This document shows positions 1 to 10,350 of a stretch of DNA of 64,000 bases, one piece after another (positions within the stretch are counted from its first letter, which is position 1; each line of letters opens with the position of its first letter). The stretch is from NCBI GenBank assembly GCA_019828565.1, contig JAHDYR010000038.1:1178001-1242000 (forward strand). Reading direction: 5' to 3'. The notes under the pieces are model-generated. The model saw nothing but the letters and a program-made list of their open reading frames with translations, was not told the origin of the DNA and ran no database searches. The DNA is from Carpediemonas membranifera (Eukaryota; Fornicata). The translations under genes and the position numbers were made by a program.

Positions 1-300
1 TCTCGCCAACGAGGGCAACGAGGGCCTATTGAGGCCAATGGAGGTCATTTTCAGCACCTAGGAGCTCTTTAGCTCAATAACCTCCTTCAATGGAGTTGTT
101 CGTCTTCACGCTCAACTATCTAATCAAACCATCGCATTTGATGGGTTTCGGATGAAATATCATAGACCAGTCCTCGCCGCCGCGCCCGTTACTCGTGGTC
201 GTTACCACTGGGAGGGAAGTGTCAGCGCGGCACTTCAATCAAATATTTATTTGATTGATGATCCGATCCGATCCCCGGGCAGGGTCCCGAATCGTCTTTT
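1..300 (+). mobile_element. 3' end remnant of a Ty3/gypsy element
   Basis: Positions 201-219 hold a purine-rich tract (ACTGGGAGGGAAG) followed at 220 by TGTCAG. The same tract followed by TGTGCC closes the gypsy fragment at 23380-24034 on the other strand. This suggests a polypurine tract and the start of a 3' LTR, with the upstream bases being the tail of an integrase/chromodomain gene. The far LTR end is not recognisable, because another gypsy fragment takes over near 300. A perfect 11-bp inverted repeat with a 2-base spacer lies at 235-258. Confidence 0.35.
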
Positions 301-611
301 TGTTTTGCTTGTAAAGCTTCACCCCCCCGTTTCGTCTGCGAAACGAACAGCGCATGATCGCAGCGCCCGTCAGCCCAGAGGCGGCCCTCAAAATGGCGGC
401 CCTGGATCACGACGAACTTGTCGTCGAAGCCATCCTGGATCACGACCTGAGGAAGGAACCAGGCCTGATCAAGATTCTCTGGGCAGGATTCGAACGCTCA
501 GAGGCTACGTGGGAACCTCTAGATGCAGAGAACCGCCAGCTCGTCGCATTAGACAGTTACTTGTTGACGCTACCGCCCGACGAGCGCTCAAAGCTGGAAA
601 AGCGACTATAG
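300..611 (+). pseudogene. gypsy integrase C-terminus with chromodomain, 5'-truncated
   Basis: The frame reaching 611 is open back to about 300; the first ATG is at 354. It encodes a chromodomain: LVVEAILDHDLR, then IKILWAGF, then ATWEP, matching the family pattern of VE-I-L-H, a lysine/tryptophan core strand and WEP. In chromoviruses this domain sits at the end of integrase and is thought to guide insertion to marked chromatin. Nothing upstream encodes the rest of pol, so this is a truncated copy. It lies on the + strand just upstream of the polypurine tract and LTR at 983-1087 and may belong to that element, although the 370-base gap is longer than in the other gypsy copies here. Confidence 0.6.
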
Positions 612-982
612 AACATCAGCCCATCCTAATCTCATGTTGATGTTGCTTATTGTACAAACATTCATCCGAACGAACGCAGTTCGAACAGGAACATCATGCA
701 TTCCCTCATCGAGAACCGATAGCAGGAAAAGGGGGGAAAGAAGGACTTTCTAACAAGTATCCTTCGCGTTTCGAACACACCAGGCTCATTCTGGACATCA
801 TACCGTCATCACGAACAACTCGCTCATCAATTGATCCGCTGTTCGACAAAAGTGACCATCCCGGGACTCGAACCCAGACTCCTGGCGAATATCGTGGAGA
901 ATATCCTCGAGATCTGACCGAAAGATTTGATGACATCAAAACATATCTTCGGCACCATCATTCATACGCCCCACTTACAGCT
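612..982. other. non-coding stretch, likely 3' untranslated region of a retroelement
   Basis: No credible reading frame. The only structured item is the tRNA-like 3' half at 853-880. Confidence 0.4.
853..880 (-). other. tRNA-like T-arm and acceptor end, probably a tRNA fragment
   Basis: Read on the minus strand there is a T-arm with stems CTGGG/CCCGG around the loop TTCGAGT, then GATGGTC, a discriminator A and a CTTTT run that would serve as a Pol III terminator. A matching 5' acceptor GACCATC and a normal D-arm were not found within 110 bases upstream. It is therefore a tRNA pseudogene, or a tRNA end captured by a retroelement, rather than a functional gene. Confidence 0.35.
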
Positions 983-1087
983 CGAGGGGGGTAGTGTCAG
1001 TGCCTCAGTTATTATTATTGCTATTTATAACTACGGGCACACTCACCCCTGCTTCGCAGGTTATGTGTAAATACTGTTGTCGCCACA
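983..1087 (+). repeat. polypurine tract and 93-bp 3' LTR of a gypsy element
   Basis: GAGGGGGGTAG (near 985-994) is followed by TGTCAG at 995. The repeat ends in GCCACA at 1087, giving TG...CA ends. Its 3' third (GTTATGTGTAAAT) resembles the same part of the LTRs of element A and of D at 49973. Coding-like sequence on the minus strand stops exactly at base 1088, which supports the boundary. The 5' part of this element lies to the left or is lost. Confidence 0.55.
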
Positions 1088-1236
1088 ATAGCCTGTTCGA
1101 GGGAGAAGCCTTCGGTGAGATCCTTAACCTTGTACTGGATGCGTGAGTTATCGGGCAGCTTAAAGCAACGCGTGTATGTGTCGCAGAGGACCTCAGAGTC
1201 TAGCCCCTGGAAGGGAGATGAGGGTTCTGAACCGTC
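1088..1236 (-). pseudogene. downstream part of an unrecognised gene cut by two gypsy insertions
   Basis: The minus-strand frame is coding-like and includes RCFKLPDNSRIQYKVKDL. It runs from element A's target duplication (CGTC, 1233-1236) to the LTR boundary at 1087/1088. It continues the gene whose 5' part is at 5821-6282, but in a frame offset by one base: one C too many just before the duplication on the 5' side. No family recognised. Confidence 0.45.
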
Positions 1237-1297
1237 TGTGCCGGGGCGAAGAGATTGGAACATTTACATAAACTGCGGACGTGGATGCCTTATGACA
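1237..1297 (-). repeat. 3' LTR of element A
   Basis: 61 bp, identical to 5760-5820. It is preceded on the minus strand by the polypurine tract AAGGGGGGTAGGA (1298-1311). Confidence 0.9.
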
Positions 1298-4200
1298 TCC
1301 TACCCCCCTTAAGCTTGAGCTTGTGGGACTTGAGGTAGTCACGTGCCGCAGTGACGTGGCGGAGCCCGTCAGCGGGTTCCCATGTGGGATCGTAGTCGCC
1401 CTCCCAGCAGACGAGGAGCTGCAGTGTGCCGTTGCGGCGACGGTGCTTCTCGATGCCTTGCACGACGTACGTCTGCTCGTCGGAGGCGGCGAGGTTCTTC
1501 AGGCGGCTGAGCCCCGACTTGGTGTTGAAAGGAAGGACCTGGTCTACGTGAGCCATGAAGGGGGCGCTCTCGAAAAGGTCGACCAGCTGAAGGGTGTTGT
1601 TGTCCTTGATGGCGAGAATCTTGAACGGGCCGGCGAAGCCATGCAGCTTTGGGGTCTTCGTCCGGTTGAGCAGGACGAGGTCGCCTTCCTTGAAGCTAGT
1701 CGGCTGGCGGTCGGCGTTGGCCTTGGCGAGGCGCTTGTCTACAGTCTCGCGCTGCTTCTCGGCCGCCCTAGAGGTCAACTTGGAGAGGTGGGCTCGAAGT
1801 AAAGTGATGTAGGCTGAGGCTGAGGCAAGGGGCGAGTCATTGTCGCTCGGTCGGAGGATTCTAGCGACTGTGGAGCTGGGGTCGAGTTGGTCTCCATACA
1901 GCATGGCGTGGGGTGTGACCCCAGTGGCGCTGCAGGTGGTTGTGTTCAGCAGCAGCTGAACTACCGGAAGGAGGTCGCTCCAACGGGAGAACTTGTCGAA
2001 TTGGAGGATCAAACAGCGAAGATGCTTCATGACCTCCGCGTTACGACGCTCTACCAGCCCATTCGACTGAGGGTGGTAGGGGAGGGTGAATTGCTGGGTG
2101 ATGTCCGCGCTTTCGAGCAGGGCCTTGACGACGTTGCCGGTGAACTCAGGCCCGTTGTCGGACTTGATGAACAGGGGAGTCCCATGACGGGTAATCACCT
2201 GGCGCCAGAGGGCCTCTGACGCTGCATCAGCTGTGTTCTCGTCCGTCGCGGCCAACTCAGTGTAGCGAGTAAACATATCGACCATAACTGTGATGTATCT
2301 GGAGCCGACTGCGTCTGCCGGGATTGGACCAATAGTATCCACTGCGACAGTGTGGAACGGTTTGTACACTGCTGTTGTGCGGAGCTCTGCCTCGGCGAAG
2401 TTGCGTAGGCGAGCTTTCTGGCACTCGTCACATGAGGCGATGAACTCCTCGACATCTGCTGTGCAGCCTGTCCAGGTATAGCCGTCTGCTCTCAGGCGTT
2501 CGATGGTAGCCTTGGCGCCGTGGTGTCCTCTGTGGGCGATCTGTATCAGCTCCTTTCGGAGGGGTCTGCACACGGTTGAAGTAGGGATGACGACGAGGCC
2601 GTCCTTGCGGCGAAGACCGTCGCTGTCTACGGTCAGCTTGGAGACGGTAGAGTCGTCTGTCTGGTGTTTGATGAGTGTGTCATGGTAGCGGGAGTCAGTC
2701 GTGATGGCTGCGACAGTGGGCGAGGTCGAGTGACCGCAGCGGCTCAGCGCGTCTGCGACTGCGTTCTGTAGGCCGGGAACGTGCTCGACATCGAACTTGT
2801 AGTCTGCTAATGTCAGTCTCCACCGGTTGATCTTGTCGTTCTCGGATGACTTGGCGATCATGTAAATAAGATTACGGTGGTCGGTCCGTAGGAGGAACCT
2901 CTTCAGGCGTAGGAGGGGTGACAGGGTCGGGTGTGTAAGGCAAAAGACAATGGCAAATAGCTCCTGCTCACACGTGGCCCAGCGCGACTGGGTTGACGTG
3001 AATGTGTGAGAGAAGTAGGCGAGGACCTGTGTCTTATCGTCCTTTGTCTGCCATAGTACGCCGCCTGCTCCGATGTTGCTAGCGTCTGTCTCGAGCGTCC
3101 AGTCGGCGTCGGCGTCCGGATGTGCGATAAAGAGATCGTCAGTGAACAGGGTCTTCAGGCCGTCGAAAGCGGCGTCGTGCTCCGCTGTCCATTCCCACAG
3201 ACGGTCCTTTTTGCAGAAGATCGTTGAGAGGTCTCATGTACTCGTGTCGTGTATGGGGAACGAATGATGCGAGGTACTGGAACTGTCCGAGGACTACGCG
3301 AAGCTCGTGGACGTTGGTGGGTGCAGGTAGATCGCGTAGGGCTTGGGTCCTGGCTGGGTCGACGTGTACTCCGGCCTGGTCGACCGTAAAGCCGACAATC
3401 TTGGCGCTGGTGGTGCCGAAGACTCCCTTCTTGGCGCTGAACTGAACGCCTGCAGCGTCCGCGCGTGTGAGCAGGTCGCGGAGAATGCGTAGGAAGGAGT
3501 CATCGTCACGGGCGTAGATGAATATGTCGTCGATGTAGGGGTTGGCGCCCTTGTACAACAGTGGGGCGAGCATGCCTTCGATCTCCCGCTGGAAGTGAGA
3601 AGGCGCGTTGCAAAGGCCGAACGGCATCCTGAGGAATTCCTCGTAGACGCCCGGGGCGGTGAAGGCCGTCTTAGGCACGTCGTCTGGGTGCATGGCCACC
3701 TGCCAGTAGCCCGACGTCAGGTCTAGCGTCGCAAAGCGTGTGCAGCCCGACGCGAGGTTGAGGAGTTCTCGCATGTTGGGGATCGGGTGCCGGTCGGGTA
3801 CTGTCCAAGAGTTGAGGCGGCCGTAGTCGATACAGAGACGGTAGGCGTCGCCCTTTGCGACCAGGACGATGGGGCTTGCGTAAGGCCCCTCAGAGGGCTG
3901 TGTGATCTCGTCCTGGCGCAGGCGCTCGACGTATGGCAACAGCCACTCCAGCTTCTTCGGGTGTAGGTTGCGCGGGCGAAGACGGATCGGAGGGGCGTTG
4001 TCGTAAAGCGGGATGCGCATAGGGGCAAACGAGCACGGCTGTTTGCTTATGACGGGGTCGAATAGGTGATCGAACCGACGGAGGATCGAATGTAGCTCGT
4101 CGGTCTGGGCCTTGGTGGAGAGCTCGTGTATCTCACACGCGTCGGTGTGAAACTCGCTTGAGGAGACGGCCTCGACGGGGGCGTCGAGGTACTTGTGGAG

Positions 4201-4314
4201 TGGGGAGGCCATCGGTGGCGTCCTCCGGGCGTGAATCCGGAAGAAGTGGGATGTGGAGGCCACTCTCAGAGAGATAACCGAGCGCGCGAAGCACGTCGCA
4301 TCCAATGAGCACAC
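1290..4314 (-). CDS. pol: element A pol: reverse transcriptase, RNase H, integrase, chromodomain (frameshifted)
   Basis: The RT frame (4314 to 3139) has LDLTSGYWQVAMHPDD, FGLCNAPSHFQ and the catalytic YIDDIFIY. At the T5 run 3208-3212 the frame breaks. The next frame encodes RNase H (TLETDASNIGAGG, YFSHTF, TDHRNL) and then integrase down to 1290. Integrase shows an HHCC-type zinc region (HRGHH ... CDECQK), the catalytic D (VAVDTIGP), D (KSDNGPEF) and E (QSNGLVERRNAE), and a C-terminal chromodomain (YVVQGIEKH ... WEGDYDPTWEP). One base fewer in the T5 run joins the two frames. Removing one G of 4202-4205 also joins RT to gag-protease. The original was therefore probably one gag-pol polyprotein, as in element E. 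Confidence 0.88.
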
Positions 4315-5743
4315 GTTCAGTGGCGCGCGTCATGATGTAGAGGATGAGATCGACGATGACGTTTCCAGATGTGCTGGGCAACGTGATCCGCGCTTGGACG
4401 TAGTGAGTGATGAGGATGGGCTCATTGGTAACGGACTGAACAGTAAATGGCTTTTCAAGCTCATGTGTGACGAGTTGGAGCGTCTTAACGGAGGTTGTGG
4501 AGATGATCGTGATTGCGGAGCCGCTATCGATCAATATCACCTGTTCTTGGTCATTCACAGCTCCCTTAACTGAGAATGCAGTTGAAGCGGCAACTTCTTC
4601 GATAAAGGCATCATCACAAGCATTGTGTGCGACTTCGACTTCGTGGACTCCTGGACGAGAGTTGATCAGCTTGGATCTGTCCCGGAGCACCATGTTCCCA
4701 GCGCGTCTCTCGTCGGGGCGAGGCTGTGGCTGCTGGGATGACTGTTGCTGCTGCTTCTGAGCAGCTGGTGCCGGCTGTGGCTGAGCCGGTTTGTTGGCCG
4801 CTTGGGGCTGGCGTTGCGGCTGAGGTGCCGGTCTGGCGTCGCGGGCCGCGGCGGGGTGGCCTTTGGTAGCCTGGGGCTGTCCGGGCGTGCTGCCGCGGTG
4901 CGGGCAATCAGCCTTCCAGTGCATGCCTCCACAGGAGCACGCGTATGGAGGAGGGCGCCGGCGCTCGCGGCGGGATCTGGTGTTGGCGTTCTGGCTATGT
5001 TTCGGGCCAGTGCTGGAGCTCGTGATGGAGCTCGTGCTGGAGGATGTGATGGATATGTCTTGAATCACGCTTCCGAGGACTTCACGGGCGTCAATGGCGT
5101 GCAGTATGAGCTCGCGCGTGTGCACAAATAAGCTATCGATGTCCCGGGCGCCAGAGAGGTCCCACTTTTGCTGAATACGGTTGGCAAGTGAGACCGGGCG
5201 AAGGGCGGCGATAAAAGCTTTGGCGATGATCTTATCGAGTCCGCGGGTGGGGCTGGCTTTTCTCGGGGTGTCCTGCTCACTCGGCGTGCTGTCTGGCTTC
5301 TGGGTGATGACCTTGCTGAGGGCGGCCTCGTCTTCATCCACCTCGGCGGGCTCGGGCTCTGGCTTGGCGCCGAGCTCGGCGTTGAGAAGGGCATGGGCGT
5401 GGGAGCGCAGCTCCTCGGTCTCAGCCATGAGACGAGATACGGCCTCGATCGTGGACTTGGTTCGGTCCTGCGTGAGGGCCCGGATTTCTTGGATGGTTTT
5501 CTCAAGGGTTCTCGGGAAAGAAAGAGCGGTGATTTCGGCGAGAAGTTCTGCGTCGTTGAGTGCTTCGACGTCGACGTTGCGGACAAATCGGACATGACTG
5601 ACTTGATCCTCGGTGAGGCACTCGTAAGCCGTTATGACGGTTGTGGTAGGAGCATGCTTCTGCGCGAACGTGAGGGCGCGTTTGAACGCGCGAACGGACT
5701 CTCTAGAGAAGTCCGATAGTGATGGCGGAATCCAATTATTCAT
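4133..5743 (-). CDS. gag-pro: element A gag with aspartic protease domain
   Basis: A 536-residue frame starting 17 bases inside the 5' LTR. The N-terminal half is helical and capsid-like. An odd zinc knuckle follows, CSCGGMHWKADC, with spacing C-x1-C-x3-H-x4-C instead of the usual C-x2-C-x4-H-x4-C. Next is a Pro/Gln-rich linker and then a retropepsin-type protease with the active-site motif ILIDSGSA and the later ILIGCDVL strand. Gag packages the element RNA; the protease would process the polyprotein. The end overlaps the RT frame and lies one base out of register with it. Confidence 0.85.
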   Translation of the reverse strand: MNNWIPPSLSDFSRESVRAFKRALTFAQKHAPTTTVITAYECLTEDQVSHVRFVRNVDVEALNDAELLAEITALSFPRTLEKTIQEIRALTQDRTKSTIEAVSRLMAETEELRSHAHALLNAELGAKPEPEPAEVDEDEAALSKVITQKPDSTPSEQDTPRKASPTRGLDKIIAKAFIAALRPVSLANRIQQKWDLSGARDIDSLFVHTRELILHAIDAREVLGSVIQDISITSSSTSSITSSSTGPKHSQNANTRSRRERRRPPPYACSCGGMHWKADCPHRGSTPGQPQATKGHPAAARDARPAPQPQRQPQAANKPAQPQPAPAAQKQQQQSSQQPQPRPDERRAGNMVLRDRSKLINSRPGVHEVEVAHNACDDAFIEEVAASTAFSVKGAVNDQEQVILIDSGSAITIISTTSVKTLQLVTHELEKPFTVQSVTNEPILITHYVQARITLPSTSGNVIVDLILYIMTRATERVLIGCDVLRALGYLSESGLHIPLLPDSRPEDATDGLPTPQVPRRPRRGRLLKRVSHRRV

Positions 5744-5759
5744 TTCGGAAAGTGATCAC

Positions 5760-5820
5760 TGTGCCGGGGCGAAGAGATTGGAACATTTACATAAACTGCG
5801 GACGTGGATGCCTTATGACA
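5760..5820 (-). repeat. 5' LTR of element A
   Basis: 61 bp, identical to 1237-1297 and next to the target duplication CGTC at 5821-5824. On the minus strand it is followed directly by GTGATCACTTTCC and then the gag ATG. Confidence 0.9.
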
Positions 5821-6282
5821 CGTCGGTTCACTCGAACCACCTCCTGCGGGGTGAAGGACGAAATGGAGAGTCGGAACAAGTCGAGGCGGGCAGAGAAACG
5901 GGATGGCTGCAGGGCTCTACCCAGCCGCTTGAGGACGCGGTCGTCTTTCGCGAGACGCTTGGCCTTGCGCTTGCGCTTGTGCGTCTTGCGGACGGTAGCG
6001 GTAAGGATGAGGGACTGATGGGGGAGTTGCTCGTCATTCTTGGGTGTTCCGGCTACTGGAGAACCTGGCGAACCTTCAGCGTTCATTGGAACCGCGACCT
6101 CGGCCAAGGGTGTGGCTTCAGAGGTCTTGGCGAAGAGATTATAACCGAGGGCGTCTGCGTATCTTTGTACTTCGGTGTCAAACATGTCGGCAACGTTGCC
6201 ATCGCCGCCTCTGGCCCGGTACTCGGACAAGTCCTCCGCGAACCGGACCAACGACTCAATGGTCGTTTTCTTTAGCATGGGC
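5821..6282 (-). pseudogene. upstream part of an unrecognised gene disrupted by element A
   Basis: The likely start is the ATG at 6282 (MPMLKKTTIESLVRFAEDL); the frame is open further up to 6602 but looks less coding there. It encodes a soluble, charged protein with a basic stretch THKRKRKAKRLAKDD that could be a nuclear or nucleic-acid-binding signal. It ends at element A's target duplication and resumes at 1236 with a one-base offset. No family recognised; it could be a host gene or the gag of a further element. Confidence 0.45.
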
Positions 6283-6527
6283 ATACTGTTGCAGGACGTC
6301 ATCAAAACGTTGAATACTAGTATTGTGGTTCGTTTGACGAAACCTTTATATCGAGGAGAAGAATCGACACAATGGTGTCGAGTAGAAACTCCTTGACTAT
6401 CCAATATCAACATATAAACGTATAAACTGTGTAACTCTGGGTGAGACCCATGACAGCCCTCCACTCCGGGCCCGTTACCCGAGGTAACCTTCCTGACGAT
6501 GTCGCGCCATGTCGAGCTGCTATCAAG

Positions 6528-6693
6528 GCTTCTTGAAACTGAGCTGATTCGATTCGGACTGTGATGTCGAACCATTGAGCCAAAAGGGACCCGGTATTCC
6601 ACAGGATTTGATTCTGCCCGGGACTCCTAGGGACTGATCCACTCAAATTAAAAAACCCAACACGCCAGGGTGTTACGAGTCCCTGTAGCTAGC
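6528..6693 (-). repeat. repeat R1, copy 1 (inverted relative to copy 2)
   Basis: The reverse complement matches 23249-23365 over most of its length (core AGCTACAGGGACTCGTAAC, then ACCCTGGCGTGTTGGG and a T-run, ending TCAGTTTCAAGAAGC). Copy 1 has about 50 extra bases in the middle. The AACAC/GTGTT hairpin followed by a T-run inside it could act as a terminator. The two copies bracket the host-gene island. Confidence 0.75.
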
Positions 6694-6760
6694 GCCGCAC
6701 AAAAAAGTAGCTGAATTCGTAGGGACTGATGGCGTCAATAATGCTGCCGACAATTTTGAT

Positions 6761-9700
6761 TTACCCCCAAGGGCCGACCTGAGCAGTCGAGGAGAGCGAC
6801 GACGACCGTTTCTTATCAAGCTGCCGCTGGATGATGCTCCAGCCCTTGCTCCGCTGCGCCCCCCCGCGTGGGCTGGACGCTGTGCTGCCCCCCTCAGCAG
6901 TGGGCGACTGGGCGGGGCTCTTGATCTCGGCCAACTTCTGCTTGATCTCACGATCCTCGGCCTCGTGGGCGATCGATTGCTTCGTGCTCTCGGCTCGGAT
7001 GGTGTTCAGCGAGGCCCTGGCAATTTCCAGGTCGCTCTCGAGGGTCTTGATCGTGGTTCTGAGGGTCGACACGAGCAGCCTCTGCTCCTTCACCTCCTGC
7101 TGCAGCGACTCTATCGCCCCGCTACTATCCGCGACCGGGCCCGTGGACCCCAGCGTCGCCGTCCGTACCGCTTTCATCGTCTCCTCGAGATCGCCCCTGA
7201 GCTCACTCGCCCGGGCATCCCACCCGGCCTGTGTCACTCGGGCCCTGTCCTGGATGGCGGTGAGTGTGTCCTTGAAGGTGTCGTACTCTGCGCCGACTCT
7301 CGACAGGGTGGACTTCATGTGGGCCACGGAGTCCGTCAGCCCGTCCAGCTCGGCAAAGGCCTCATCGGGGCCCCGGGGCCGCTCCATGTCCGCCATCTCG
7401 GCCTCCAGCCGCGCGATGGCGGCCTCGTGCTCGCTGATCTCGACCTGCTGAGCTTCAACCGTCCTGTTTGCAACCTTCTCGCGCTCCTCCGCCGCCTTCA
7501 GCATCGCATCCTTCTCCCGCAGCCGCTGGTCCTGGCCCCGGTCGGCGGCATCCAGCTCCTCCGCCTGCCGCCGGTTCTCGTCGTATGCGTCGTCGAGGTC
7601 GTCCCGCAGCGTCGAGATCGATTCCTTCAGCCCGTCCAGCTCGGCCTCCAGCTCAGCAATGTGGACGTTGTGCGCGTTAGTGAACCGCTCTATGGCGTCT
7701 GATGCCAGCGCATGCTCATCGGGCCGGGCCGGGTCCGACAGGAGGTCGAGCTGGGTGTCCACCAGGGCAGGGTCAATTTCTACCACCGCCACTACGCGGT
7801 CCCTCAGCACCCGCACGGCATTCTCCAGGCAGTCGCCCCGCTCCTGGGCGCGGTCAAGTTCATCTGTGGCCGTAGTGAGCCTGTGGGAGAGGTCCTCGAT
7901 AGCATCGTCCTTCCGGTCGACGATGGAACCGAGCCCCATCTTCTCCTCCTCTAGCGCCGCTATCCGCTGCTCTCTGGCCTTGACCTCGGCGTTCAGGTCA
8001 TCGATTGCCGAGTCCCGCACGGCTATGCGGTCGGCGAGGTCCGCCACGTGGTCGGAGGCGGCACAGACTAGCGCGGCCATCTTGTCGACAAGGGCACGGC
8101 GCTCGAGATCCATGTCTGCCACGAGGCCGTCGATGTAGGCCCTGACTGCCTCGGCATCAGGTAGTGGTATTGCGTGCAAGGCGGTGGATATGCGGTCGAC
8201 GGTCACGCTGGCTGCAGTCATGTCCATCAGTGCGCCCCCAGCGTCCGTCGCCGCAACAACGGTCCCGCGGGCCTGACGAGCGACGCCCTCGAGCTTCTCC
8301 CGAACCGCCCTGAGCTCTATGGGACCGATATCGATGGCCGGACCGATGTGTCGCGCCGTGTCGACCAGTCCCTCGACGGCCGCGCCGTAGTTGTGGACGG
8401 TATCCCGGAGGTCGGCGACGAGCCCGTGGAGCCGTCGGTTTGTCTGCTCCTCGCCCGTAAGCGTGGCCGAGATTGTGGCGACGTAGCCGTCCTCGTCGGT
8501 CAGCACCGCCAGCTGCCGGCCCAGCTCGACCCTGACTGCCTCCACCGCCAGCCACTCCCCCACTAGGGCCGGCACCGGGGCGGGCGGCAGCGGGGCCCCG
8601 GCGGGCGGTGGGCTCAGGGCTTGCACGGCTGAGCATGCGTCCGCGACCCTCGCCGCGTCCCCAGAGATCCCGACCAGCCCGCCGCTGAGCCCCTCGATGT
8701 GGACAAGAGCTCGATCCAGCTCGGCTGCGGCGACCTCGGACAGGGCCCCGATGGCGAGGTCGGCCGCGGCAAGCCGGGACACCAACGTGGCATTGGAGGC
8801 CTCCAGCTCGGCAATCCGCTCAGCTTGGCCCCGGGCGGTTGCAGCGAGCTCCCCGAAGTCACTCGATAGCGTGGCCTCGACGGCGGCCGTCTCCGTCTGC
8901 AGCTCAGCATGCTGCTGCATCAGTTCTGCATGCTCTCGGTGCAGTTTAGCGTATTCCGCCACCATGCGCCCGAACACAGCCCCTACCCGGCTCCGATCAA
9001 CATCCGGGCCCGCTGGAGCCGGGGGCATCAGAAGCACTGGACGATCTCGGGCTGAAAGAGCAATAGAGGCGGTAATAGATGTAACTGTATCCAACCGCGC
9101 CTGAGCACCGTCCACGACAGACGCCAGCTCCCTGGCCGTCTCCTCGACCCGGGCCTGCTCCGCCTCGAGAGCACTGGTCGCCCTCGCCTCCCGCACGGCT
9201 GTCTCGGCCATGAGCGCGTCCACAGCCATGTGGCCGGACTCCTTGCCGTCCGGCCCTAGTCCGAGCCGGTCGCGCCAGCTGGCCACGGCGCGCGCAAGAC
9301 ACTCATGCGCCCTATCGCGTTCCGCAACATCCGCACGAAGCGTCATAAGGTCAGTTTGTAGCTCTTCTAGCGTGCTTCTCGTTTCCTCGAGCACCTGCTC
9401 AGTCTTGTGGAGAGTCAGCGTCGTCTGCTCGTGCCCCGCGGCCTCCTCCTGCACCTGCGCCTCGAGGACCACCATGCGGTCACTGTTGCCGCACTCCGCA
9501 TCGCACAGTGCAGCTCTTATGCGGCATGCGAGGGCCCAAAGCTTCGCCCGCACCGCCGCCAGCTCGGCATCGTGTTCGAGCTGCATTCTCTTGGCAAACT
9601 CACGCAGCTCCCCACTCTTCTCGCCATGGGCATCGACCGCGTCACTGATCCTATCCATGGCATGTACCATGCAGTCCGTCGTGCCCCACACAGAGTCCCA

Positions 9701-9962
9701 CGTCGCTCCAAAGCCGCCAGTGAGCGATCCAGCAACGTCAAAAAGAGCGTTCACGGTCTGTTGGGAATCAAGAAGCGCACTTTCTTGCGTTTCATGCGTT
9801 TTGTATGCATCTCGAAGCTTAGCATCCGTTATTTCGACGGTAGAGGCCAGATCGTCTCTGTCGCTCGGAATAAAATGTGGTATGGGCGGAACAAACGATA
9901 AGCTTTGCTACTGTGGCTCTCATTACTGTGTTATCATTCAATAGTGCATTGCTAAAGTCCAT
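6761..9962 (-). CDS. large coiled-coil protein, unrecognised family
   Basis: About 1,065 residues. The main frame runs from 9754 to 6761, but that frame has no ATG at its start and stays coding-like upstream (SDRDDLASTVEITDAKLRD). The ATG at 9962 (MDFSNALLNDN) lies in the neighbouring frame. Removing one base of the A4 run 9872-9875 joins the two. Almost the whole length is rich in heptad-like Leu/Ala/Glu/Arg/Asp, as in golgin-, myosin-tail- or basal-body-type scaffolds, with no ATPase or motor motif. The C-terminus is Ser/Pro/Lys rich. It is probably a structural or tethering protein. It is a single-copy host gene at the left edge of the host island, which shows that homopolymer frame breaks are not confined to transposons here. 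Confidence 0.8.
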
Positions 9963-10350
9963 ATCGTCTCTTTCTTGCAGTCTTCGTTCCTGACAAAAGC
10001 TGCACAAGGCTGCGGCACATGAGAACACCAGAGCTGATGCACCCACCCAGCTCCATGAACAGGCCTCACATCATCCAGTACCGACTGGGGGAGTCAATGC
10101 GCGGGCACGCATCATTGCCCGTGCGGCATTAGATTTCACATGCTACTCGGGCAGACTGCGTTTGAACGATATATTACTATTGTTCGACTCACATAAAGGG
10201 CAAGGGGTGATCACGGGGGGGGCTTAGTCGACGGCGGAGTAGATCTTTCTACTGCAGAAAGAGATGTCCTGGTGGGTCGTGTGGTTGCAGGCGTGAATGG
10301 AGCGGACCATATCCTGGAGGAAGGGCTCAGCAATGGCGGATGGCGTTGAA
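9963..10350. other. intergenic region
   Basis: Upstream of the minus-strand coiled-coil gene. No convincing gene, tRNA or repeat seen. Confidence 0.5.

Larger units (their letters stand above)
1237..5820 (-). mobile_element. element A: near-complete Ty3/gypsy chromovirus with 61-bp LTRs
   Basis: Identical 61-bp repeats at 1237-1297 and 5760-5820 begin TGTGCC and end ATGACA. They are flanked by the direct duplication CGTC (1233-1236 and 5821-5824). On the minus strand the order is 5' LTR, gag-protease, reverse transcriptase, RNase H, integrase with chromodomain, polypurine tract (1298-1311) and 3' LTR. Identical LTRs imply a recent insertion. The LTRs are far shorter than the several hundred bases usual for gypsy. 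The gag ATG lies only 17 bases inside the 5' LTR, and no TGG-type tRNA primer site is visible there. The insertion disrupts the gene represented by 1088-1236 and 5821-6282. Confidence 0.92.

Noticed and set aside
853-935. A complete tRNA gene on the minus strand
   Set aside because: The T-arm and T-run are convincing, but no matching 5' acceptor, D-arm or standard 7-base anticodon loop could be found.
4133-4314. Programmed +1 frameshift between gag-protease and RT of element A
   Set aside because: Element E encodes the same domains in one frame, and the break falls in a G4 run like many others in the window. A sequencing or mutational indel is simpler, although recoding is not excluded.
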